Shown piece by piece: positions 54,498-63,542 of a stretch of 64,000 nucleotides of DNA (position 1 is the stretch's first letter; each line of letters starts with the position of its first letter). The notes beneath the pieces are model-generated. The model made no database searches and was not told the origin of the DNA. It worked only from the letters and a program-made list of their open reading frames with translations. Origin of the DNA: JBJFGR01 sp051892875 (GTDB lineage Bacteria > Pseudomonadota > Gammaproteobacteria > Enterobacterales > Succinivibrionaceae); contig JBJFGR010000140.1 in the NCBI GenBank assembly GCA_051892875.1, positions 39,230-103,229 on the forward strand, in the 5' to 3' direction. The translations under genes and the position numbers were made by a program.

Positions 54498-54947
54498 TTA
54501 ACTTCTACTTAAAGGTAAATTATTGCATTGCCAATTATATAACCCACCATCAAGTAAATACACATTTTTGAATCCATTTTTCTTTAAAAGTTTTGCACTA
54601 TTATAAGCATTAATGTCATCAAAATCTTTACCGACAACAACAATACCAACATTTTTATACTTTTCTAGCAAATTAAACTTCTTTTCTTGTAATTCTGTGA
54701 TAGAGATAAAAATAGAATCAATTATATGCCCTTTTTTATACTCTTCTGAAGTTCTCACATCTAAGTACACATAACCTTCGTTATTAACCAAAAAAATAGA
54801 TTTAATCTGATCAACAACCTTAATGTTATCAATCCATAAATTTATTTGAATCCAAAATATCCAAATCAACGACACTACCCATATTAAAGAATATACATAG
54901 TGATTTTGTGCAAATAAGACTACTTCATCTAATATAGAAAAATCCAT
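54498..54947 (-). CDS. Membrane-anchored rhodanese-like protein (YibN-like), no catalytic cysteine
   Basis: The 149-aa protein has one N-terminal transmembrane segment (about 17-38) and a rhodanese fold with YLDVRTSEEYKKGHI (61-75) and LLDGGLYNW (131-139). The loop that normally holds the catalytic Cys reads IVVVGKDFDD, so sulfurtransferase activity is unlikely. It corresponds in place to yibN of E. coli (upstream of secB-gpsA, divergent from gpmI). The ATG at 54947 is preferred over an upstream in-frame TTG because GGGG precedes it. Confidence 0.75.
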   Translation of the reverse strand: MDFSILDEVVLFAQNHYVYSLIWVVSLIWIFWIQINLWIDNIKVVDQIKSIFLVNNEGYVYLDVRTSEEYKKGHIIDSIFISITELQEKKFNLLEKYKNVGIVVVGKDFDDINAYNSAKLLKKNGFKNVYLLDGGLYNWQCNNLPLSRS

Positions 54948-54990
54948 ACATCCCCACAATACAAAACTTATAACATAAATACTTCGGCGT

Positions 54991-54999
54991 ATTATATCA
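54991..54999 (-). promoter_or_regulatory. Extended -10 promoter for the rhodanese-secB-gpsA operon
   Basis: The minus strand reads TGATATAAT (TG-n-TATAAT), giving a start near 54984 and a leader of about 37 nt. No convincing -35 was seen, which an extended -10 can tolerate. Confidence 0.5.
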
Positions 55000-55117
55000 T
55001 ATAATCTAATTACATTTTTAATGTTATAATTTAAAAAACAATAATTTAATTATAACTTAAAAATAATAAATAAATAGTGTAAAATTATTACTATCAATGA
55101 TTAACCAAGGAGTTTAT

Positions 55118-56647
55118 ATGTCAAAAAAAACTTTTGCATTAATTATTATGGATGGATGGGGATATAATCCTAATAAAGAATTTAATGCCGTAGCTAATGC
55201 TAAAACACCAACCTTAGATTCGTTAACACAAAATTATGCTCACACTCTTATTTCTGCCTCAGGAATGGATGTAGGTCTACCTGATGGACAAATGGGCAAT
55301 TCAGAAGTAGGTCACACAAATATTGGTGCAGGAAGAATAGTTTACCAGGATTTAACAAGAATCACTAAAGCAATTACAGATGGTGATTTTTTTACAAATA
55401 AAGTTTTCAACGATGCTATAGATTCTTCTCTAGCAAAAAATAAAGCTGTACACGTTATGGGGTTAATGTCACCAGGTGGTGTTCACAGCCATGAAGATCA
55501 AATCAAAGCATTATTCAAACTTCTTGCTCAAAAAGGCGTTAAAAAAGCTTATTTCCACGCATTTACAGATGGAAGAGACGTTGCACCACGCAGTGCTCAA
55601 AGTTCTATAGATTCATTTACTAAATTATTTGAAGAATTAGGCACAGGCAGATTTGCTTCATTAGTTGGTAGATACTATGCGATGGATCGTGATAATAGAT
55701 GGGATCGTGTTGAACAGGCTTATGATTTATTAACACAAGGTTTATCAAAGTTTGCTCCATTTACTAGTGCAACAGAAGCCTTACAATCTGCATATGCAAG
55801 GGATGAAAACGATGAATTTATTCAAGCTTCAGTAATTGGAGAACCTGTAAAAATCGAAGATGGCGATAGCTTAATATTTATGAATTTCAGAGCAGATCGT
55901 GCAAGACAAATTTCTAGAGCTTTTGCAAATGATAATTTCAACGGGTTTGAAAGAAAGGTAAGACCTAACATTAATTTTGTTATGTTAACTGAATATGCAA
56001 CAGATATTTCTGCAGCTTGTGCATTCCCACCTTCTGACTTAGTTAATACCTTAGGTGAAGTTTTAGCAAACAACAAAAAAACTCAATTAAGAATTTCTGA
56101 AACGGAAAAATACGCACATGTTACTTTTTTCTTCAATGGCGGTGTTGAAACACAATTCCCTGGTGAAGAAAGAATTCTTGTTCAATCTCCAAAAGTTGCC
56201 ACTTATGACTTGCAACCAGAAATGAGTTCAGTTGAATTAACAGATAAACTTTGCACAGCAATTGAAAGCGGAAAATATGACGTTATTATCTGTAACTACC
56301 CTAATGGTGATATGGTCGGTCATACAGGTGTTTATGAAGCTGCTGTTAAGGCATGTGAAGCCGTTGACTCATCCATTGCACGAGTAATTGAATCATTGAA
56401 GAAGGTCGGTGGTGAATGCTTGATAACAGCTGACCATGGTAATGCTGAAAGAATGAAAGATCTAAACACAGGTGTTCCATATACAGCTCATACAAATCTT
56501 CCAGTACCTCTTATTTATTTCGGAAGAAAAGCTACAGCAGTTGAAGGTGGAAAATTATCTGATTTAGCACCTACGATTTTAAGCTTAATTAATATTGATA
56601 TTCCAAAGGAAATGACTGGCAAAACATTATTTAAATTAGAAAATTAG
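55118..56647 (+). CDS. gpmI: 2,3-bisphosphoglycerate-independent phosphoglycerate mutase
   Basis: The 509-aa Mn-dependent enzyme of the alkaline phosphatase superfamily converts 3- to 2-phosphoglycerate. Metal and nucleophile sites are D12 (IIMDGWG) and S62 (GQMGNSEVGHTNIG). The late TADHGNAERM motif also binds metal. The ATG at 55118 has AAGGAG five bases upstream; the frame extends seven codons further without support. Confidence 0.95.
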   Translation: MSKKTFALIIMDGWGYNPNKEFNAVANAKTPTLDSLTQNYAHTLISASGMDVGLPDGQMGNSEVGHTNIGAGRIVYQDLTRITKAITDGDFFTNKVFNDAIDSSLAKNKAVHVMGLMSPGGVHSHEDQIKALFKLLAQKGVKKAYFHAFTDGRDVAPRSAQSSIDSFTKLFEELGTGRFASLVGRYYAMDRDNRWDRVEQAYDLLTQGLSKFAPFTSATEALQSAYARDENDEFIQASVIGEPVKIEDGDSLIFMNFRADRARQISRAFANDNFNGFERKVRPNINFVMLTEYATDISAACAFPPSDLVNTLGEVLANNKKTQLRISETEKYAHVTFFFNGGVETQFPGEERILVQSPKVATYDLQPEMSSVELTDKLCTAIESGKYDVIICNYPNGDMVGHTGVYEAAVKACEAVDSSIARVIESLKKVGGECLITADHGNAERMKDLNTGVPYTAHTNLPVPLIYFGRKATAVEGGKLSDLAPTILSLINIDIPKEMTGKTLFKLEN

Positions 56648-56654
56648 TTTATAG

Positions 56655-57854
56655 ATGTTCAATCATTTTATTTTGGTTCATAATATTAAAGTTTCTCCAA
56701 ATTCTATTTGGAGAAACTTATTTTTGCTTCTATTACTTTGTATTATTTGTTCATTTAATCATGTAGAATCAAATGTCAAAGAAAAAAATAATCTACAAAA
56801 AAATATCAACAACTATACAAATCTTTTAGAACAACATTCAAAAAAGTTAGCTAAAATTAATCAAGAAAAAAATGAAATTAATAAAAAATTAAACATTATA
56901 AGTGAACAATTATCATTATCAAAGTCAGAACTGGATCAAAATCTAAAACATATGAATGCTCTGCAAAGAGAAATTCATGATATTTTCTTACAATTAAATT
57001 ATCATAAAAAAATATTTTCTGAATACATAAAAACTTTATACATATTAAAATCTCCAAAAAATACATCTTTAGAAAAATTATTAAATTCTAAAAAACAAAA
57101 CTTAATAGTTTCAAAATCTTTTTATGAAATTTTTATAAATAAAAAAAGAGAAGAAATATCAAAAATTCAAACACTTTCAAAAAAATTACAAATAAAACAA
57201 GATGAGCTCGATAACAATATAAAAAAATTAAAATCACTAAACGAAAAGTATCAAACAAATTATACTTTGGAAAAATTAAAACATACCCAACAAATTCAAA
57301 ATGAAATAGATATCAATAAAAAAATAAAAAATGATTCTATTCAATTACAAAAATATAAGCAAGCTCTATATGATTTAAACGAAAAATTAGAAAAAGAAAA
57401 TAAAAAATACTACTCAAATAATAAAAATATAAAAAATAATCAAATTAAAAACTTTCATGGTTTAAAAAAACAAAAAGGTAAATTACCTTGGCCTCATAAA
57501 GGAAGTATTCTCCGTAATTTCCATATAAACCAAGATTCTTCTTGGACTGGTATTTTAATAAGTGGAAGTCCTAATGATAATGTACATTCCATTGAAAAAG
57601 GCCAAGTACTTTATGCTGGATGGCTTAATGGATTAGGGAATATTGTTATTATCAACCATGGTATGAATTTCTTATCATTGTATGGTAACAATAATAAAAA
57701 TATTGTAAATACGGGTGATTATGTTGAACAAGGAGATGTAATAGCAAAAATAGGAAATACAGGAATATTCAGAACAAATAGTTTATATTTTGAAATTAGA
57801 GCTAATGGCACCCCTATAAATCCAATAAAATATCTAAAAAAGGCTTATAAATGA
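56655..57854 (+). CDS. envC: Murein hydrolase activator EnvC
   Basis: A 399-aa periplasmic protein. A hydrophobic signal segment (about 22-36) is followed by long coiled coils (about 45-250) and a LytM/M23 domain (about 275-395). The domain lacks the zinc ligands (LYFEIRANG where active enzymes have HxH), as in E. coli EnvC, which activates AmiA/AmiB rather than cutting murein. Position after gpmI is conserved. A terminator-like hairpin lies inside its first codons, and no ribosome-binding site precedes the ATG. Confidence 0.88.
   Translation: MFNHFILVHNIKVSPNSIWRNLFLLLLLCIICSFNHVESNVKEKNNLQKNINNYTNLLEQHSKKLAKINQEKNEINKKLNIISEQLSLSKSELDQNLKHMNALQREIHDIFLQLNYHKKIFSEYIKTLYILKSPKNTSLEKLLNSKKQNLIVSKSFYEIFINKKREEISKIQTLSKKLQIKQDELDNNIKKLKSLNEKYQTNYTLEKLKHTQQIQNEIDINKKIKNDSIQLQKYKQALYDLNEKLEKENKKYYSNNKNIKNNQIKNFHGLKKQKGKLPWPHKGSILRNFHINQDSSWTGILISGSPNDNVHSIEKGQVLYAGWLNGLGNIVIINHGMNFLSLYGNNNKNIVNTGDYVEQGDVIAKIGNTGIFRTNSLYFEIRANGTPINPIKYLKKAYK
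56689..56725 (+). terminator. Terminator-like hairpin inside the 5' end of envC
   Basis: Perfect 14-bp arms (56689-56702 and 56706-56719) with a TCT loop, followed by ATTTTT. It is placed 42 nt after gpmI and within codons 12-23 of envC. It probably ends most gpmI transcripts and lets limited readthrough reach envC. Confidence 0.75.
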
Positions 57855-58240
57855 GATTAACAATTTTTCATACAAATACAGTAAACAAACTATGGAAAAA
57901 TAGTTTTAATAAATTACTTTCAGAAAATAATTATTCCCTTAGTCATAATAATGAAGACAAATACCATCTAGCCGTTTTTAATGATGGAGTTGTTGGTATT
58001 ACTATTACCAATAATAACCACATAATTTTTCTAGCAGTAAGATCCATTACTCAAAGAAGAGGTATTGGTAAATATTTGATGGAACAAACAATAAAAGAAA
58101 TATCAAATAACACTCATTATAAAAATATAATTATTGATATAACACATTATCCTTCGATAAATAGAAGAAAATGTGAAGATTTTTTAACATATATGAAATT
58201 CAAAAAAATAGATAATAATACTTTTGAGTATACAATTTAA
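57851..58240 (+). CDS. panM: PanM/PanZ-like GNAT protein (aspartate decarboxylase maturation factor)
   Basis: A 129-aa small GNAT-fold protein. It starts MRLTIF, has the acetyl-CoA loop VRSITQRRGIGKYLMEQ (near 69-84) and matches PanM in length and in the VRE/SVTRRRGVGxYLLE pattern. In enteric bacteria PanM with acetyl-CoA triggers PanD self-cleavage and senses CoA level. The ATG overlaps the envC stop by 4 nt, an unusual neighbour. It could instead be another small GNAT. Confidence 0.6.
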   Translation: MRLTIFHTNTVNKLWKNSFNKLLSENNYSLSHNNEDKYHLAVFNDGVVGITITNNNHIIFLAVRSITQRRGIGKYLMEQTIKEISNNTHYKNIIIDITHYPSINRRKCEDFLTYMKFKKIDNNTFEYTI

Positions 58241-58307
58241 AAAATATCAATAAAAGCAGATAGCAAATATACTTTAGAAAGGATGTTTTGTAAGTTACCA
58301 CCCCCTC

Positions 58308-58337
58308 TACAAGACTGCTAATAAAAATAGTCTTGTA
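58308..58337. other. Stem-loop between panM and glpX
   Basis: Perfect 9-bp arms (TACAAGACT at 58308-58316, AGTCTTGTA at 58329-58337) with a 12-nt loop, between converging genes. No T-run follows on either strand, so its role is unclear. Confidence 0.5.
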
Positions 58338-58397
58338 AAAGAGATATCTGTAGGTTTTGAATCAAACGCTAAATAATCCTAATTGCCTTGTTTTAAA

Positions 58398-59411
58398 TTA
58401 CTTACCAAAAACCATATCATATAAAGTTTGAGATTTCTTTTTTAGTGTATGAAGAGAATTTACTCTTCTAATAGTTTTTGAGGTACCTCTTATAATTAAT
58501 GTTTCTGTCCTTGCTAGTTCACCATTTAAGAAAATTCCACTTAATAAATCCCCCTTAGTAATACCTGTTATAGAAACAATTATGCTATCAGAACTAACCA
58601 TATCTTCCAACTTAAGAACTTTCATCGGCTCAATACCCATTTCCTTGCATCTAGCTATTTCTATATCTGCATATTTCTTGTTTTCTGGTGTATTACCTTT
58701 TGCAATATTTCTAGGTATTAATTTTCCTTGCATATCACCTTCTAAACTTCTTGTAACAGCTGCACTAATAACACCTTCTGGAGCTCCGCCAATACAGTAT
58801 AAGAAATCTATATCATTATCTGGCATACAAGTTAAAACCGAAGCTGCAACATCACCATCAGGTATTGCCATAACACGCAACCCCATTTCATGCATTTTTT
58901 GAATAGCGTTCTCATGTCTTGGTTTAGCCAAAGTAATACAAGTCAAATCAGTTATATTTTTTCCAACAGCACGTGCAATTCTATAAATATTTTCTTCTAA
59001 AGATACATTAAGATCTATGACACCCTTAGCATTTGAACCAACTATAAGCTTTTCCATATACATATCAGGAGCTTTTAAAAAACACCCCTTATCACTTGCA
59101 GCTAAAACAGCTACAGCATTAGCTTGTCCCATAGCTGTCATTCTTGTACCATCTATAGGATCAACAGCTATATCAACAGGTATTCCTCCCTTTCCAACTT
59201 GTTCACCAATGTATAACATTGGAGCTTCATCAATTTCGCCTTCTCCAATTACAATTTCACCTGAAATATCAATCTCATTTAACATAAATCTCATAGCTTT
59301 TACTGCTGCATCATCTGCTTGATTTTTATCACCACGACCTAACCAATGATAACCAGCTAAAGCAGCAGCTTCTGTAACACGGCAAAACTCAATAGATAAT
59401 TCTCTTTTCAT
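58398..59411 (-). CDS. glpX: Fructose-1,6-bisphosphatase class II
   Basis: The 337-aa gluconeogenic phosphatase has the lithium-sensitive phosphatase metal motif VDPIDGTRMTAMG and GEGEIDEAPMLYIGEQVG. Together with PckA it allows hexose synthesis from C4/C3 acids. It is not beside glpF/glpK here. Confidence 0.94.
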   Translation of the reverse strand: MKRELSIEFCRVTEAAALAGYHWLGRGDKNQADDAAVKAMRFMLNEIDISGEIVIGEGEIDEAPMLYIGEQVGKGGIPVDIAVDPIDGTRMTAMGQANAVAVLAASDKGCFLKAPDMYMEKLIVGSNAKGVIDLNVSLEENIYRIARAVGKNITDLTCITLAKPRHENAIQKMHEMGLRVMAIPDGDVAASVLTCMPDNDIDFLYCIGGAPEGVISAAVTRSLEGDMQGKLIPRNIAKGNTPENKKYADIEIARCKEMGIEPMKVLKLEDMVSSDSIIVSITGITKGDLLSGIFLNGELARTETLIIRGTSKTIRRVNSLHTLKKKSQTLYDMVFGK

Positions 59412-59458
59412 ATAAGCTCCATTGCAACATAAAATATTGCTTTAAATAAACTACGAGT

Positions 59459-59487
59459 ATTATACATTATATTATTTTTCTATACAA
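59459..59487 (-). promoter_or_regulatory. glpX promoter
   Basis: The minus strand reads TTGTAT, 17 nt, TATAAT, about 50 nt upstream of the glpX ATG. Confidence 0.65.
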
Positions 59488-59554
59488 AAAAGAGTTACAA
59501 CAGAGACTATGAAAAGTAAACTTTACTAAAAACAATTACAAGATTTCAAATTAT

Positions 59555-59596
59555 AAAAAAACAGATAATAATATCTTTTGTAATAATATGTTATCT
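59555..59596 (-). terminator. Probable terminator of pmbA
   Basis: The minus strand shows an AGATAA...TTATCT stem (59563-59568 and 59591-59596) with inner ATAT/ATAT pairing, followed by GTTTTTTT. It lies about 95 nt after the pmbA stop. The surrounding gap has no gene, though a longer-range 10-bp repeat (59518-59527 with 59617-59626) encloses it. Confidence 0.55.
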
Positions 59597-59689
59597 ACTT
59601 TTCTTATTTTGGTTTAAGTAAAGTTTTTTTATGTTGAAGTTGTAGTTATATATAGCACTAAATAACCTAAAAAATATTACATATATCTA

Positions 59690-61036
59690 CTACAAACAAG
59701 CCACCTTCATTTTAGATACCAATACAGACCCTATTTTAATATTGAAACGATCATCTATATCATTACCTATTGCAACTATATCTCTATATATATCTTTTAA
59801 ATTCCCTGCTATAGTAAACTCAGATATTGGATATTGTATTTTTCCATTTTCTACCCAAAAACCTTGAGCTCCTAAGGATAAATCACCTGTTAAAGAGTTG
59901 ACACCTTGCCCCATTGTTGAAGTTACAACAACACCTTTACCCATCTTGCTTATAATTTTATCAAATGAAATATCCTCACCTCGGCTATCCTTAACAAATA
60001 TATTACTAACACCACCTGAATGACCATTTGTTTTCATTTGTAATTTTCTAGCAGAATACGCACTTAATAAATAATCCACTACAACACCATTTTCTACAAT
60101 AACAAAATCCTTTGTAGCAACACCTTCACTATCCATAAACCTTGAAAATATACTTTCATATATATGAGGTTGTTCATTAATCTGAAACCATTCTGGTAAA
60201 ATAATTTTACCTTTAGAATTTAATAAGAAGGATGTTTTATAGTACTGAGACATTCCTGAAAGACCATTTATCAAATATTCAATTAATGAATTTGCTTCTG
60301 ATGGCTTAAATAATATAGGGTATGTTCCTGTTTTAATTTTTTGAGGTCCTAGTGCTAAAACACATTCATCAACAGCTTCATTAATTAATTTACTATCATC
60401 CCAAATTTTATTAATATCACAATTAACAGAATATGAAGATCCTCTTTCCATTTTTCCATCTTTGGCACCTATTATTGTTAGACTTTTTGTAAAATAGGTT
60501 ATAGCCTCACTTTTTATAAAATCAAGAGAATTACCAAAAACAGAAAGAGCTATATGACTTCCAAATTTAGCTCCTAATGAATTAGTAATTCTTTGATCCG
60601 CAGACATTGCTTTTTCCTCTAATGATATACATTCTTTTAAAGCTTCTGATGGTTCTATATCTACTGGATGAAAAATATTAAAATCCAATGTTTTATCTGC
60701 TAATTCATCTTTACTTGGCAACCCTAAACATTCATCTCTTGCTGTATGCTTGGCAATAGATAAAGCTGCTTTTATGCTTTCATCTATAGCATTATACGAT
60801 AAATCGTTTGTAGATGTTTCCCCCTTTCTTTTATCACAATAAACCGTTATAGATAAACTTCTATTTTGATTTCTCGATATATTTTCTAACTCTGATTTAC
60901 GACATGAAACAGAAAAACCCGTTACTTTATTGATCGCAACTGTTGTTTCTGATGCCCCTAAACTTTTTGCCTTTTCTATTCCATATCCAACTAACTCTTC
61001 TAATTTTTTTTGCTCTGCTATAATATTATCTTTCAT
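59690..61036 (-). CDS. pmbA: PmbA/TldE metalloprotease subunit
   Basis: The 448-aa protein pairs with TldD to form the TldD/E protease, which in E. coli matures microcin B17 and degrades CcdA. NGHSGGVSNIFV and LSLGAQGFWVENG are typical. TldE itself lacks the HExxxH zinc site. I use the ATG at 61036 (MKDNIIAEQ), with AAAGAG six bases upstream; the frame extends 11 codons further. It is divergent from darP and 1 kb from tldD, so both subunits are in one neighbourhood. Confidence 0.92.
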   Translation of the reverse strand: MKDNIIAEQKKLEELVGYGIEKAKSLGASETTVAINKVTGFSVSCRKSELENISRNQNRSLSITVYCDKRKGETSTNDLSYNAIDESIKAALSIAKHTARDECLGLPSKDELADKTLDFNIFHPVDIEPSEALKECISLEEKAMSADQRITNSLGAKFGSHIALSVFGNSLDFIKSEAITYFTKSLTIIGAKDGKMERGSSYSVNCDINKIWDDSKLINEAVDECVLALGPQKIKTGTYPILFKPSEANSLIEYLINGLSGMSQYYKTSFLLNSKGKIILPEWFQINEQPHIYESIFSRFMDSEGVATKDFVIVENGVVVDYLLSAYSARKLQMKTNGHSGGVSNIFVKDSRGEDISFDKIISKMGKGVVVTSTMGQGVNSLTGDLSLGAQGFWVENGKIQYPISEFTIAGNLKDIYRDIVAIGNDIDDRFNIKIGSVLVSKMKVACL

Positions 61037-61106
61037 TACAAACTCTTTCTTATTCATGTAAACTATCATTATGTGATAAAATAATTAAAAAAAGGATAGA
61101 CCTCTT

Positions 61107-61640
61107 ATGATTGAAAACAATATTAATTTTACAACAAATGAAGACGAAGATGAAAATTGGATATCAAAAAGTTCAATAAAACGTCATGGAAAATATTTAA
61201 GAAATATTGGCTATACATTAATAAACTTGTCAGAAGCGGAAATAAAACGTATCAAATTCGACAACAACGAAATAATTCAAGCTATACAAGTCGGTAAGAA
61301 ATTAAAGGAAAATTCAGAAGAATTGCGTAGACAACTCCTTTATATAGAATCGCTTCTAAGACATGATGATAATTTTTCAAAATACGAAAAATCTTTATTA
61401 GCTATATCAAGCAATTCCCTATCCAATAATGTGCAAACACACAAAATTGAACAATTACGAAAAAAACTTATAGAAAATGGTATTAAAGGAATCAATGAAC
61501 TAACATCTCAATATCCACATGTAGACAGACAAAAATTGAGAACTTTAGTAACAAATTCACAAAAAGAAATTACTGATAACAAAGAAAAAAAATCTTATAA
61601 AGACTTATTTCAATTTCTTAAAAATTTAATAGAGGAATAG
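61107..61640 (+). CDS. darP: Ribosome biogenesis factor DarP (YjgA, DUF615)
   Basis: The 177-aa helical protein assists late 50S assembly. It has WISKSSIKRHGKYLRNIG near the start, then an LRRQLLYIESLLR segment and DRQKLRTLVTNSQKE...YKDLFQFLKNLIEE at the end, all matching YjgA. Being next to pmbA is conserved in E. coli (yjgA-pmbA divergent). Confidence 0.93.
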   Translation: MIENNINFTTNEDEDENWISKSSIKRHGKYLRNIGYTLINLSEAEIKRIKFDNNEIIQAIQVGKKLKENSEELRRQLLYIESLLRHDDNFSKYEKSLLAISSNSLSNNVQTHKIEQLRKKLIENGIKGINELTSQYPHVDRQKLRTLVTNSQKEITDNKEKKSYKDLFQFLKNLIEE

Positions 61641-61641
61641 T

Positions 61642-61983
61642 ATGAAAAAATTAAATTACTTATTTTTTATTATCATATGCTTTATTTCATCAAATGTTTA
61701 TGCTGAAACATATTGGTTAGACGTCAGAACAAATCAAGAATTTGTTGAAAAAAACATTCCTTCGTCAATAAACATTCCTCATAATCAAATTCAAGAAGAA
61801 ATAAAAAATACTTCTATTAAAACTGATGACACCATATATGTTTTTTGCAGATCTGGGAAAAGAGCAGAGATAGCAAAAGAAATACTAACTCAAATGGGTT
61901 ATAAAAATGTAATAAACTTGGGTGGTATTAATGAAGCTTTAACAGTATTCAACAACAAAAAAATAACCACAAACTACGAATAA
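61642..61983 (+). CDS. Periplasmic rhodanese-like sulfurtransferase (PspE-like)
   Basis: The 113-aa protein has a Sec signal peptide cleaved about after VYA (residue 21). A single rhodanese domain follows, with YWLDVRTNQEFVEKNI and the active loop VFCRSGKRA (C69). Unlike the membrane rhodanese at 54498-54947 it keeps its catalytic cysteine. It starts 1 nt after darP and is convergent with tldD. Substrate unknown. Confidence 0.85.
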   Translation: MKKLNYLFFIIICFISSNVYAETYWLDVRTNQEFVEKNIPSSINIPHNQIQEEIKNTSIKTDDTIYVFCRSGKRAEIAKEILTQMGYKNVINLGGINEALTVFNNKKITTNYE

Positions 61984-62024
61984 TCCTTCATATGAGTTAA
62001 TAAATTACAATCACTCTCACTATT

Positions 62025-63542
62025 TTATTTTGTTCCTCCAATAGTGATAGATTCAAGCTTAATTGTTGGTTGACCAATACCAACAGGGACTCCTTGTCCC
62101 GCTTTTCCGCAAGAACCAATGCCTTTATCAAATTCTAGGTTATTTCCAACCATAGAAATTTGTTGCATAGCATCCATACCGCTACCTATAAGCGTTGCGC
62201 CTTTTAAAGGATACTTTATCACACCTTTTTCAATTAAATAAGCTTCACTTGCTGAAAATGTAAACTTTCCTGATGCTGTATCTACTTGACCTCCATTAAA
62301 ATTAACAGCGTATATACCATAATCAACACTAGATATAATTTCATTTGGCGTAGATTGTCCTGGTAATAAGTAAGTGTTTGTCATTCTAGGTATAGGATTG
62401 CAACTGTATGACATTCTTCTACCATTTCCTGTTGATTTTTTATTCATTAACATAGCATTCATTCTATCATACAAAAAATCAACAAGTACGCCGTCTTCAA
62501 TCAATACATTTCTCTTAGCTGGTTCTCCTTCATCATCAATATTAAATGAACCTGTACCATTTAACAATGTACCATCATCAACAATAGTACACAAAGATGA
62601 AGCGACCTTGGTACCTATCTTATCAGCATATATAGATCGCCCCTTTCTTATCGAATCTGCCTCCAATCCGTGACCAACAGCTTCATGAATTAATACAGCA
62701 GGCCATCCTGATGCTAGAACAACAGGCATATTTCCAGCAATAACTGATTGAGCTTCTAAATTAACCAAAGCTGCTCGCACCGCATCTCTAGCAATGGCTA
62801 AATATCTTTTTTCGTAATATGTTTGATTAGATAAATCTGTAATACCATGAATATAATCCATTGAAATAACAGGTACTTCCTGAAAATAATATGATAAATC
62901 ACTATATCTACCACTTGCAGAACTGCCTTTTTCACGAATACCTTTGGACTCCACAATCACTACACAAGAAATCAATACTCTTGGAGTAATTTCAGCTGCT
63001 AATTTGCCAAGAGTATTGGCTACTAAAAATTGCGAGTCATTTATGTCTATATGAGCAATAACTTGAATCACTCTAGAATCTAGACTTCTTGCAAAAGAAT
63101 CCATTTCATACAAAATATTAATTTTTTCATCTCTAGATAAATAATTTATTGGAGAAAAATCACCATTATTATAAATTGGATATGTAGCATTATTTGAGAC
63201 ATTTACCCTTACATTTCTATTACTAGAACCAATACTTCTTGCAATCCTAACTGATTGTTTTATTGAATCTTCATTTATTTCATCTGAATAAGCTAAGGCT
63301 GTTTTATCACCAACGACACCTCTCACTCCCACGCCTTGTGATATACTAAAAGATCCACTCTTTACACATGAATCCACGATGCTCCAATTTTCACTTACAG
63401 AATTCTGAAAATATATATCACCAAAATCAATACCAGTTTGATTTAAATTATTTAATAATTTATTTAATTTTTCGCAGTCAACTCCATTTTTATGCAATAA
63501 ACTTGACTCTACTTGATTTATGATTTCTTGAGCACTATTCAC
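62025..63542 (-). CDS. tldD: TldD metalloprotease subunit
   Basis: The 505-aa catalytic subunit of TldD/E has the zinc motif HEAVGH (H286, E287, H291) and the C-terminal GSCGKAGQGVPVGIGQPTI. The start is GTG (read MNSAQEI), with AAGGA eight bases upstream. It is longer than the usual 480 aa by a slightly extended N-terminus. PmbA is encoded nearby on the same strand. Confidence 0.94.
   Translation of the reverse strand: MNSAQEIINQVESSLLHKNGVDCEKLNKLLNNLNQTGIDFGDIYFQNSVSENWSIVDSCVKSGSFSISQGVGVRGVVGDKTALAYSDEINEDSIKQSVRIARSIGSSNRNVRVNVSNNATYPIYNNGDFSPINYLSRDEKINILYEMDSFARSLDSRVIQVIAHIDINDSQFLVANTLGKLAAEITPRVLISCVVIVESKGIREKGSSASGRYSDLSYYFQEVPVISMDYIHGITDLSNQTYYEKRYLAIARDAVRAALVNLEAQSVIAGNMPVVLASGWPAVLIHEAVGHGLEADSIRKGRSIYADKIGTKVASSLCTIVDDGTLLNGTGSFNIDDEGEPAKRNVLIEDGVLVDFLYDRMNAMLMNKKSTGNGRRMSYSCNPIPRMTNTYLLPGQSTPNEIISSVDYGIYAVNFNGGQVDTASGKFTFSASEAYLIEKGVIKYPLKGATLIGSGMDAMQQISMVGNNLEFDKGIGSCGKAGQGVPVGIGQPTIKLESITIGGTK

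Noticed and set aside
58270..58385. Possible tRNA (hairpin plus GGTTTTGAATCAAAC-like T arm)
   Set aside because: No acceptor stem, no D arm, no 7-nt anticodon loop could be built.
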